Source of the DNA: Coemansia sp. RSA 487
Lineage: Eukaryota; Kickxellomycota; Kickxellomycetes; Kickxellales; Kickxellaceae
Length of the DNA: 64,000 bases
Reading direction: 5' to 3'
NCBI GenBank assembly: GCA_027577595.1
Contig: JANBRJ010000035.1
Location: 62,001-126,000 of the forward strand
The position numbers and the translations under genes are program-made. How positions within the stretch are numbered: the stretch's first letter is position 1; each line of letters begins with the position of its first letter. Below are positions 1 to 9,206 of the stretch, in pieces. The notes below the pieces were generated by a model that saw only the letters and a program-made list of their open reading frames with translations, was not told the origin of the DNA and ran no database searches.

Positions 1-399
1 TTCGTTATTGTTGCACTTCAAAACATTACTAAGAAAAAAGAGCGCACAATAAACAAAAAGCTCCTTTCAATATTAAAGGCAATTATGAGCTGCATTTGAA
101 ATCGCCTTAGTAAACAAAAAAACCAATGGCAGATTATTGCCTGCAATGATCTGCATATAATTTGCCCTATCTGTTTCTCCCTCATGCCTTTTCCAGCCCA
201 AGCGCGATTGAATCAAATTCACCCCTAACACATCAGGTCCTCCATACTCACCCTCATACAGACATCCGAAAGGAAAGCTATATCCGATGATAATAAAACA
301 AAAACGGGCATTCCAGGCATCTTGGGGATTTTCATTGCGAAACTACCGGCTTTTACCCAGCCGGCCGACAAAAAGAAAGAGAAAGAAAAAACAAGCATG
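1..399. other. Intergenic, downstream of MON2
   Basis: AT-rich stretch beyond the MON2 stop codon. It has no convincing reading frame or repeat; it probably holds the MON2 3' untranslated region and whatever lies to the left of the window. Confidence 0.5.
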
Positions 400-3300
400 C
401 TACTTGAATATCTCTGCAGATACTCTGTGAAGACACATCTGGACTGACCGCAAAACAGCAGTATCTGAGACAGAAAGCAGGTTTACCAGGCTATCATACA
501 TTGCAAATATATGCGCCGTCGTACCAGCCAATGCATGCTCTCTGAAAGCTAATCCCGCTTTGTCCATCCCGCCATTGTCCGCACCTTCTTTGCGTAGTTT
601 TGCCAATAGACAATTCAACGCACCCGGCTGACATTGCAGCTGCGCCAGCTCCTGCAGAATAAACCGAAGAAGTTCAATCTGCGACAATGGCATGGGGCTG
701 TTTCCAACAAGCGCTTTGTCCTGTACAAATGTCTCCAGAACGACCTTGATCCGCCGCACAAGCGTTGGCGCTGCCGCCTTGCTGACCCATTGTGGAATCT
801 CTTTGCTCTGCAGCAACACTGTCGGTGCTGGCACAGCTGATGACATCAGGAACAGCCACTTGAAGCACGCCATCGTCAGAGCCTGTCGGTTTTGGTGGAA
901 TTCACGCCCAACTCCAGAAGATTGGGCAGGTACATCTATATCTATGCCAAGCACAACAACGGGTTCGGAGACTCGCAGCGCTCCCCATTCCAGAATACCA
1001 ACCAGGAGCTGCCAGTACGCCTCTGTTTCTTCTGGCTGCTTTTGCTGAGACGATTCAGCACACGCAGCAACATACTGCAAGCTCGCGCCTGCCACTGCGT
1101 CAAGTATCTCAATCTGCGTGCTTGCCGACAACGTACTCCCTCCTCTGGCACAATCATCACTGCTTTGTCTGTCTGTGGAAGATGCAGCCAGCTTGCAGAT
1201 GACATTATCTCTCGCACAACCGTTTCCGGTTCTCTGAACTTCATCATTGCCACCCAGTGACCCTGCAGAATGCCTCGTGATTGCCAGTGCTCCAGCCAAT
1301 GATGCCAATGAATCAGTTGGCATTTCAACCACAAGGCCAACAACAGACCCAACTGACACCCACGCACTTGCAAGCGCCTCACGCGCACTGCTCCCGAGCT
1401 CCTGGCTCATGCTTGCTGCCAGTAGGCCAAGCTCCTTCATCCCTGTCGGCACCACGCGAACAAACCAGTCAGCCGCCACAGACGTAGCGGCCATCGCTCT
1501 ATCCCATGCTCCGCCATCGATTGAAACAAGCGCCAAGGGGACAACAAGGTGCCAGCCGATGGCTACAATTGCGTCTTGCCATATTCCATGCAACAGCACC
1601 CGCATTGCACTACTGGACTCGATGCTCGTGCAGTTGTCCTTCAATGCACTGCCAAATATCGCTGACCCTTCCTCATTGTTCTGGATGCACAAAATGTGTC
1701 CAAGTCTCCTGAGTGCTGCTTCGCCAAGCGCAACAAACGACGCCCGAATAGTGCGCTTCTTCGTTCTGGCCCCGGCGCTTGAACGCTTCTGGCGGCGCTC
1801 TTTGTTACTGCCGCCAGCGCCGCCTGCAGAAGATGAGGCGGTACCTAGGTCCTGCAGGGAATCCAACGCAGCCACTCGTTGGCAGTACACAGAAAACGCC
1901 GACTCTGCTCGTCTATAGACCGCATGGCTGGCAAGCACCAAAGCTGAAGAAGAGCTCTCGATTTGCTGGCCCTGAACAACGTACGGTGCCACGGCAAGCA
2001 CTGTCAGTTCGCTCAAGACAAGCGCTACAGCAGCGTCACCAGTGACAAGCTTTTTGGCGTCCCCAGCACGACTCTTTTCCCGAGATACCTCCAGCACACG
2101 GTCCAGGATTCCGAGCAACCGCTCCTGCACAGGCGTCGTCGCCTCAGCGTCCAATGCCGAAAGCGGCGCATCCACATATGCGACCAGTCTTCGTGCAGTA
2201 GTGATTAATGCCATGCAGTCGGCTTCATCAAACCAGAGTTGGCTGCAAAGCTTGGATACTATTGTTGCACACAGAGACAGAAGCGAGCCCAGCACATCTT
2301 GTGTAATAATCACTCGCCCCTGTGCGTCTTGGTTGAACTCAGCTCCTGCCGAATCAGGCGTGCTGGTCAGATAAACAGCCATCGAAAGCCACGCAAGCCA
2401 TGCAATCCGCAAACGCTCAGTATCCAAAGCAGCTGCATCGTTATCAGCATCTGGCAGTGCGCTTGACTCGCTGCCAGCTAGCACTGATGCACAGTCTATA
2501 GCTGCAGTGACACTGCTACGAGATCGCAAGTACGATCGCATTCCGTCGGCAGCCGAAGCGTTATTTGCGTCACGCAGTGCCTGCTCGCAAATACCTGAAA
2601 CGAAACCTTTTGGTGTTTCTAGCCGGACAGGCTCGTTGGCATTTGGCAGGTACCCGCATTGTAGCCACATCCTTCCGATAAGGAAATTAGCCACGAGTTG
2701 CCACATCCTGCTCCATGCCTGGGATGCAAACCCAATGCGCCAAACAACTGCAGTGATGGAAGTAGACTGGTCGGACCACGTCTTTGCTGCACCCTGGAGT
2801 GTAGTGGCTGCGGTCTCGTCCCACTGCTTCGAATAAAGCATTGCTGGATCCTCGATAAACACGCCGCTCTTACTGGCCATCTGCGCCTTGCTCTCCTGCG
2901 ACGCTGCAGTGGCATCAGGCAGCTCGTCTAGTCGACCATTGGCAATAAGCTCAAATACATACGCCCGCTGTTCGAGCGTGTATCCGACCAGCGGAAGAAC
3001 CACAACCCAGACTATGCTGTCCCATTCCCACGGGTCAAATGTATCGCCGTGCATGTCCAGCGTGCGGAACAGCGTTTGAATCGCTCCCAATCGCACCTCA
3101 TGCCGTGGATCGCGGCCTAATACAGACAGTGAGTGCAGGAGAAGCACCCAAAGTACCTGCTGTGTTCGAGCTGTCTCCAGCTCGCCAAGCTCCTCGCTCC
3201 ACCAACCACCAACAATAGGCTCAAGAGCCGTGTCGGCCAGGCTCAGCGCCTCGATGGCAGACGACTCATCAGCACTAGTGTTGTTATTCTGGGCAAGAGC

Positions 3301-6300
3301 AGAGCTGGTAAAACCTGTAGCAGATACATTGCCTTCCACTGACTCTTGTCGTTGGCGAGCAGTCTGAAGGAAATCACAAAGTGCCCAAGCCTGGCCAATG
3401 GCTGTCAGCGAGATGTTTAGATCCTCAGTCTGACGACCAAAACACTCCAACGATTCGATGCAGCGCCGCAAGCAATGTGCAGGTAAGTCCTCAAGATAGT
3501 CGGTGCAAATTAACTGCAGACAAGGAAACACGCAACGCATAAGCTGGCCCAATTGCTTCGAGTCTACACTGCCACTACCACTGTTGGTATTTCTGGCGGA
3601 TGCATGTTTTGGTGACAACGATGATGACGATAGGTCGTCTAGGACGCTGTGGATGATGTCAAAAACCACACTCCATGCATGCTTGATCGAATGGCCAGAC
3701 GCCTGCAAGAGCCGGTGCAGCGTGTCCAAAGCAAGCTTGCGCACCTCGATGAATTGCCCAAACTCTGACGACGCAGAAGGTATCTGGCCAGTCATCATCT
3801 GCGACAGCGGGGTCAATATACGCAGCTGGATGTCGCCAGTTGCCACATTTGCAGCAAACTCCTTGCTTAGCTTAGGATCATCTGCATCCTCGCCATCACT
3901 TCGTGCAACATCAACGCGTGATACCAGCTCCATAGCCGCCAAGACAACGGCTGAAAGAGCCTCGCATGCTTGCGTGCGGATAGGCGATGGAGTTCGCACA
4001 AAAGTTGCTGTCCCCAATAGATGGTACATAATGGCTGACCACGTTTCGCTCTGCACCTCACTGCCGCCGACAAATGCGTCAGTGGTTGCTCCTAGTAGCA
4101 CGTCGACGTTGGAAACCGCAAATTCTCGGAGCTCCTCAACTGCAAAAGTCGGGCGATGCATAGCAGCGCTGATGCGGCGATGCAGTAGTCCAGTGACCGC
4201 CCGCATCTGCACCGCGTTATCGGATAGCGGGCTCCAGATGGGGACACTGCTAAGATCCGATCCAAGAAGACACAAGGCACGGACTGCCCAAGCGAATGAA
4301 TCCTTGCCGCTTACCCGCACAAATGCAAAGAGCTTTGCATAGTCATCGTGGATCACAATTAGCTCAGGTAGAACAAATGATCCGTCAGTGCCCATTGCTG
4401 GCATCGATCCTGACGAAACGCTCACACGACGACTAGAGGCGCTTCGGCCACCACTACTGCTTGCCCCTGCTGTTCCGTTAGCAACGGCACTAGCACTGCC
4501 ACCTGAACCTCCATGCAAGGATGTCTGAACTCCGCGATTGCTCTGGTACAGCACCTCTTCAGCCTGCTGCATAGTCACCAGCACGGGATACCACATTGGC
4601 CCAAGTACAGGTGCCAGGAATATTGCGCTGCTGACAATTGCACGCAGGCACTGCACCTGGCGGGCGTTGATTGTAAAGGGCAAGCCCACAAGCGACTCTG
4701 TCACCAATGGCCGTGCATACTGCTTTGGATTTGGATTTGCCTCGTCGTCGACCCGTGGGCTATCTATTATATCTTCCACTGTGGATTCAGGCACCGGTGC
4801 AAGGGCAGGAGACGATTTGGCGCTATTTATGCTCTGCACGTACTTTTCGTGGTCGGCAATAGCCGTCTGAGGCAAGCAACTGCGACACATCAACGTAAGA
4901 ATTGCGTTGCGAGCTTCGACGAGACCAAGCGCGCCACACACTTGAACGAGCTTCTGCATGGTATCGATAACCTGGTTAAACAGTCCATCGTCAAGCCGAA
5001 CTCCAAGGAAAAACAGATATGCAGAAAGCAGCATCGGCCATGAATGAACGGCAATATCGCTAATCGTACGTGCCTTTTGCTCTTCCGATTCTAGTGCAGT
5101 TTCTGTATCAAGAACAGATTCTGTTATATCAATCGTTACCTGCTTTATTTGATGGGATGCGCCTTTGACATCGATACGGGACACATCTGTCGAACAAGTA
5201 AGGTTTCTGCTGTAGATAGACAAGGCGTGCATAGAGATTCCGTCGACGGCACCTGCAATTGCCGAAAGTGACAGATAGAATAAATATGTGTCGGGAATGT
5301 TGGGCGGATCCTGCTTGTCCAAAAGCTGGTGCATCTCTGTCCGCATACAACTGTTGTGTGTGCCAATCTGGGTTGCTTTTGCTGTGCTCAGTGCCTCAGC
5401 ACTAGCCTTTCCTGATGCTGCCGATAACGCTCCGCCTGACGTTGCTGCTGCTACTGCTGCTGCTGTTCCTGATCCAGGGTTGCCTGCTACAAAGTCTGCA
5501 ATTTGGCTGTCTGTAAACGCGTTGGGGATTCCCTCGGCACTGTCAGCGCGGATATCGGGCTTTTCGCTGGCCAACCTGCTGACTGCCGAAATCATGTCGC
5601 GGACAACATGGCAGTCTTCTCCTTTATTGGTACAAGTTTCATCATTGCCTTGCGCGCCTTGGCCGTCGTACTGCAAGTACAATTGATGCAAAAGTTCAGA
5701 GCTGCGCATCACATTTCGCACAATCTCCATGGCAAGAACACGATAAAACAGGGGGAAGCTACTCCCTGAGGCAACCGCTTTTGCCGAAAGCATAGTGACG
5801 GCCGCGCTGCGCTGGCCAGATATCGAGCCACGGCGGCTCCCAGGCGCAGAGCGGTTCGACGCAGCACTTGGGCCACCAGCGCTTCCTGATCCAGGGTCAA
5901 TAAGCCTGGTTAGAACAGATATGAATATCTCGCATTCGGGTATGAAATCCTGGTGCATATTGCGAATGAATAGCCACACGATGCGGATACATCTCACAGC
6001 CAGCGTAAAGGACGCTTTTTCTGCGAAAAAATTGACAAAGAACGGTGCCAAGCGCTCGCGAAGAATCTGAGCCATCGCCGTGTGCCGAGAAACGACATGG
6101 GCGTGGTTGACAAGCACAGACTCTATCAATTCCAAAACCAGGCCCTTGTCTAGTAAGCTGTCTCGTATAAATATCGGCTCACTCTCGGCTGCCAGCAAAC
6201 AAAGATCTTGGAGGACAAAAAATGCATCCTTGGCATACCGACGCGTCATATCCTGCTCGCTAGTATCGCGAGCCTGTGTACTCTCGTCGCCATCGTCTTC

Positions 6301-6858
6301 GCCATCCTTGCCAAGCTCCTGATCCTCTGTCACGACACGGTCAAAGACAGAAACAACAATCTGTCGAAGCATTGCTGCCGCGGTGTTGCTTACTATCGGG
6401 TCTTTCGATCGCTGCAAGGCAATACATATATGGAATGCCTCAACCAGTGTCTCCCCATACACATCATCCGCATACCTGCTGACCAAGGGCAAGACCATTT
6501 GAAGGACCTTGACCTGGATGTCGATGCCATATCCAAGCACAGAGTTTAGCGTGTTGAGAGATTCACGGATCGATCCTGGCGATATCGCCTGGTGCGAAAT
6601 CAACAGCTGCATGCATTGCACCGCGGCGGCTATTAGCTTTTGGTTACTTGTCCTGCATGCCAATACAAACGGACGAATGACCTGTTCGGATTTTGCCAGC
6701 TCTGAAGCTATCTGCAGAGATACTGTGGAGTTTATACCGCGCAGAACAACAATGACACGCTCAGCGGCTTCCTTGACGTCGGGGTGCTTGCGTCTAGCCT
6801 CGGTTGATAGGTTCTGAAGCTCGGTGAGTAGCAGTGTGCCGAGATTCGTTGTGGCCAT
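400..6858 (-). CDS. MON2: MON2-like Golgi/endosome trafficking protein
   Basis: A single 2152-residue frame from ATG at 6858 to TAG at 400. The N-terminus reads like the DCB domain of MON2/large Arf-GEF relatives: LQNLSTEARRKHPDVKEAAE at about residues 15-34, then IASELAKSEQVIRPFVLAC near 50-68, a close match in spacing and wording to the MON2 start. The rest is helical, HEAT-like sequence with low-complexity Ser/Gly/Ala inserts. There is no Sec7 catalytic domain, as expected for MON2. Family members act as scaffolds at the trans-Golgi and endosomes together with Dopey/Neo1-type flippases and Arl1. The protein is longer than yeast (about 1640) or human (about 1720) MON2, mainly because of the inserts. 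It is divergent to RPL35 and the two probably share a promoter region. Family assignment is confident; regulation is not visible. Confidence 0.9.
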   Translation of the reverse strand: MATTNLGTLLLTELQNLSTEARRKHPDVKEAAERVIVVLRGINSTVSLQIASELAKSEQVIRPFVLACRTSNQKLIAAAVQCMQLLISHQAISPGSIRESLNTLNSVLGYGIDIQVKVLQMVLPLVSRYADDVYGETLVEAFHICIALQRSKDPIVSNTAAAMLRQIVVSVFDRVVTEDQELGKDGEDDGDESTQARDTSEQDMTRRYAKDAFFVLQDLCLLAAESEPIFIRDSLLDKGLVLELIESVLVNHAHVVSRHTAMAQILRERLAPFFVNFFAEKASFTLAVRCIRIVWLFIRNMHQDFIPECEIFISVLTRLIDPGSGSAGGPSAASNRSAPGSRRGSISGQRSAAVTMLSAKAVASGSSFPLFYRVLAMEIVRNVMRSSELLHQLYLQYDGQGAQGNDETCTNKGEDCHVVRDMISAVSRLASEKPDIRADSAEGIPNAFTDSQIADFVAGNPGSGTAAAVAAATSGGALSAASGKASAEALSTAKATQIGTHNSCMRTEMHQLLDKQDPPNIPDTYLFYLSLSAIAGAVDGISMHALSIYSRNLTCSTDVSRIDVKGASHQIKQVTIDITESVLDTETALESEEQKARTISDIAVHSWPMLLSAYLFFLGVRLDDGLFNQVIDTMQKLVQVCGALGLVEARNAILTLMCRSCLPQTAIADHEKYVQSINSAKSSPALAPVPESTVEDIIDSPRVDDEANPNPKQYARPLVTESLVGLPFTINARQVQCLRAIVSSAIFLAPVLGPMWYPVLVTMQQAEEVLYQSNRGVQTSLHGGSGGSASAVANGTAGASSSGGRSASSRRVSVSSGSMPAMGTDGSFVLPELIVIHDDYAKLFAFVRVSGKDSFAWAVRALCLLGSDLSSVPIWSPLSDNAVQMRAVTGLLHRRISAAMHRPTFAVEELREFAVSNVDVLLGATTDAFVGGSEVQSETWSAIMYHLLGTATFVRTPSPIRTQACEALSAVVLAAMELVSRVDVARSDGEDADDPKLSKEFAANVATGDIQLRILTPLSQMMTGQIPSASSEFGQFIEVRKLALDTLHRLLQASGHSIKHAWSVVFDIIHSVLDDLSSSSLSPKHASARNTNSGSGSVDSKQLGQLMRCVFPCLQLICTDYLEDLPAHCLRRCIESLECFGRQTEDLNISLTAIGQAWALCDFLQTARQRQESVEGNVSATGFTSSALAQNNNTSADESSAIEALSLADTALEPIVGGWWSEELGELETARTQQVLWVLLLHSLSVLGRDPRHEVRLGAIQTLFRTLDMHGDTFDPWEWDSIVWVVVLPLVGYTLEQRAYVFELIANGRLDELPDATAASQESKAQMASKSGVFIEDPAMLYSKQWDETAATTLQGAAKTWSDQSTSITAVVWRIGFASQAWSRMWQLVANFLIGRMWLQCGYLPNANEPVRLETPKGFVSGICEQALRDANNASAADGMRSYLRSRSSVTAAIDCASVLAGSESSALPDADNDAAALDTERLRIAWLAWLSMAVYLTSTPDSAGAEFNQDAQGRVIITQDVLGSLLSLCATIVSKLCSQLWFDEADCMALITTARRLVAYVDAPLSALDAEATTPVQERLLGILDRVLEVSREKSRAGDAKKLVTGDAAVALVLSELTVLAVAPYVVQGQQIESSSSALVLASHAVYRRAESAFSVYCQRVAALDSLQDLGTASSSAGGAGGSNKERRQKRSSAGARTKKRTIRASFVALGEAALRRLGHILCIQNNEEGSAIFGSALKDNCTSIESSSAMRVLLHGIWQDAIVAIGWHLVVPLALVSIDGGAWDRAMAATSVAADWFVRVVPTGMKELGLLAASMSQELGSSAREALASAWVSVGSVVGLVVEMPTDSLASLAGALAITRHSAGSLGGNDEVQRTGNGCARDNVICKLAASSTDRQSSDDCARGGSTLSASTQIEILDAVAGASLQYVAACAESSQQKQPEETEAYWQLLVGILEWGALRVSEPVVVLGIDIDVPAQSSGVGREFHQNRQALTMACFKWLFLMSSAVPAPTVLLQSKEIPQWVSKAAAPTLVRRIKVVLETFVQDKALVGNSPMPLSQIELLRFILQELAQLQCQPGALNCLLAKLRKEGADNGGMDKAGLAFREHALAGTTAHIFAMYDSLVNLLSVSDTAVLRSVQMCLHRVSAEIFK

Positions 6859-7397
6859 CCCTCGGAATTCTCAGCTAGAATAATTTGCGAGTAATACAAT
6901 AGCGTAGCTCCACCGTGTAATGTAACGAAAGTGAGGAAGAGGTAGTGTGGTAGTATAGCAAGATGAACGAATAATGTAAAAGGCGCGCTAGCGCTAGCAA
7001 AAAAAACAAATAGAATATAAACCGCAAATTGAAAGAGCGAACGTATGAGATGTGTACCAAAATCGACGTTGCAGCTGTATTCGTTAATGAGGCGAAGGCA
7101 AGAGCTACAAAGAAATTCCACATGGGCTGCCTTAAGCGCAAGTGCCAGCAGCAGCAACATTAACCACAAGTGCATTAACACAATGACATGTTAATCTTAA
7201 TTGTGTGTATTTAATTATGATCACCAGTGGCAAAAACAAAACGCAATTTCTGGCCAACAAAAGTGCGATAAAGAGAGGAAAAAAGATGGGATTTTTTGGC
7301 GGCAAAAGTGTGGGCTGCACTTGTTTGAGATTTCCTCCTTTCCACCTTCAAAATATTGGTATTTATATTGCAAGGCATACACTTTTGAAGCATTAAA
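6859..7397. promoter_or_regulatory. Divergent promoter region MON2 / RPL35
   Basis: This 539-bp AT-rich spacer separates the MON2 start (minus) from the proposed RPL35 start (plus), so it must hold both promoters. I see no clear TATA box or other named element, and open frames here have no protein-like content. Confidence 0.5.
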
Positions 7398-8364
7398 ATG
7401 GTAAGGATTCGCTATTAGTAGAAGGATACAGGATGGATGCAACACCATCAACGACAGAAACAGCAATAACAGCAGAAACTCAGCAGGATGGATTCGCTAT
7501 TAGTAGAAGGATACAGGATGGATGCGCCTTTTCGTAGTGGATAATACATATGGACGCAGCGTTGGGGGGAATTCGAATTCGCTGAATTTACCTCTCCCTT
7601 TTTTTGTGCTGGACAATGGCAGAATTGAGCTTGGAAGTATTTGCAGCAGGCGTTCTTATTTTATTTTTTAAAGCACAGCGCCGATTTGCTGCTTCCGAGA
7701 CAGTAAATCTAATAGCCTTGTTCCAACAACGCAAATTAGACAAGCATCCTATGGCATATTGACTGCGAAAGGCTTGTTCTCTATTTGCTGGCGTTTTTTT
7801 TACCTGGGACGCGCAAAAGCCAAAGGCGAAGCTGGACGAGAGTTGCTAGTTAGGGAGCGCTACGTGTTCTCTAAATAGCATGAAGACTACTTGCTGTGTT
7901 TATATATCACAAAACATATTCAACTTACTAACGCAAACTCCCTCCTCCACTATGATCTGATAATGCTTTTTGCATTCGATAATATTGTTGTGTAGTCCAA
8001 GGTTAAGATCGCTGAACTTCGTGAAAAGTCCGCGGCAGAGCTCAGCCAGACTCTGGATCAGTACAAGCGCGAGCTCCTGGACCTCAAGGTCCAACAGGTT
8101 GCCGGTGCTGCCGCAGCCAAGGGCGGCAAGATCCGTGAGGTGCGCAAGAACATCGCCCGCGTCCTTACCGTCATCACTCAGCAGTCTCGCTCCGAGGTCC
8201 GCGCCAAGTATGCCGGCAAGAAGTACATCCCCAAGGATCTCCGTGCCAAGAAGACCCGCGCTCTCCGCCGTGCTCTGACCAAGTACGAGCTCTCGCGCAA
8301 GACCGTCCGCCAGCAGAAGAAGGATACCCACTTCCCGGTTCGTGAGTTTGCTGTCAAGGCTTAA
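7398..8364 (+). CDS. RPL35: 60S ribosomal protein L35 (uL29), ATG-only first exon
   Basis: The second exon, 7996-8364, encodes 122 residues starting SKVKIAELREKSAAELSQ, then the hallmark block KIREVRKNIARVLTVI and the C-terminal VREFAVKA, matching eukaryotic L35 of the large ribosomal subunit. It has no usable ATG at its own start and is preceded by TTGTTGTGTAG, a 3' splice site. The best source of the initiator is ATG at 7398-7400 followed directly by GTAAGG, giving an intron 7401-7995 (595 bp) with a perfect branch-like TACTAAC near 7926. The joined protein is 123 residues, the same length as human L35. A start codon cut off by a long first intron is common in fungal ribosomal protein genes. 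The body of the gene is certain; the first exon is inferred from splice signals and length. The intron holds a 36-bp direct repeat. Confidence 0.88.
7405..7525. repeat. 36-bp direct repeat inside the RPL35 intron
   Basis: An identical 36-base block beginning GGATTCGCTATTAGTAG occurs at 7405-7440 and again at 7490-7525, an 85-bp period. The first copy starts four bases after the proposed 5' splice site. It looks like a local duplication inside the intron. Confidence 0.85.
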
Positions 8365-8755
8365 AAAGAATTAAACCCTCCTGTCAACTACTCATGTTTG
8401 GTTTCTATTTTTCGGCCTTCTATTGCTTTTTTCGAATATTACAACTTTTGTATGATTGCTTCTCTGTTGTGTAAACAAAAGAGCACCATGGTAGTTAATA
8501 TTTGCCAGCACATAGCTTTGTGGAATATACTGGATGTTCTGTTGGGATCCACAGCACCTGCAAACAAAACCCACAAGCACTTGGCGGCCCATGCTTCTTT
8601 TATGTTTATATTCATTAGGGCGAAACATTGGTTTTTTTTTTTAAAAAAAAATGATAGAAACCTTTCCTTGACCTTTGTTTGTCGCTCTACACGAATACTA
8701 GCCTCCTTTCTTTATCTTCTCATATACATATCAATCATAAAAGCAAGCAAGGGGA
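8365..8755. other. Intergenic RPL35 to PFD1
   Basis: A 391-bp spacer between two genes on the same strand. It holds the RPL35 3' region, a T-run/A-run near 8630-8650 and the presumed PFD1 promoter. No further gene is supported. Confidence 0.5.
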
Positions 8756-9127
8756 ATGCCTGACGACACGGTCCAACAGGTGTATATGAGGATCACTCAG
8801 AAGATCCAGGAATGCCAAAAGCAGCTTGACCAGATAGATGTGCAAATAAGTACCAACCAGCGTGAAAGCCGTTTAGCTGCGCTGACCAAGCGCGAGATCG
8901 AGGGACTGGACAATAGCGTACCAATGTACAAGTCGATGGGCAAAATGTTTATTCAGGAGAGCAAGGACGATCTGCTGAAGGACATCAACAAGACCTCTAA
9001 AGATGGCAGTATGCTTGTCGAGGCTCTGGAGAAGAAAAAGAAGTTTGTCGAGCGCGATTTGGAGGAAGCGACTGGCAACTTGAAGGACATGATAAAGTCG
9101 GTGCAAACCACCGGCGCAGCAAAATAA
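8756..9127 (+). CDS. PFD1: Prefoldin subunit 1 (beta-type)
   Basis: A 123-residue, highly charged protein with the beta-prefoldin plan: an N-terminal coiled coil (about 5-45), a short beta-hairpin region containing VPMYKSMGKMFIQESKDDL (about 55-73), and a C-terminal coiled coil ending in a short tail. The phrase MYxxxGxMFIxxSK is the clearest subunit-1 signature and the length equals that of human PFDN1 (122). Prefoldin is a cytosolic hexameric chaperone that passes actin and tubulin chains to the TRiC/CCT chaperonin. The ATG at 8756 follows an AT-rich leader and is the first in frame. No intron is seen. It is convergent with the methyltransferase-like gene downstream, with only 79 bp between stop codons. 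Confidence 0.9.
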   Translation: MPDDTVQQVYMRITQKIQECQKQLDQIDVQISTNQRESRLAALTKREIEGLDNSVPMYKSMGKMFIQESKDDLLKDINKTSKDGSMLVEALEKKKKFVERDLEEATGNLKDMIKSVQTTGAAK

Positions 9128-9206
9128 ACAATTTTCTATGTTTGCTCGTTTTTCAATATCGTATCAATTTGAACACTTGTATTGAAAGCAATTGAAGAAA
9201 GAGTGC

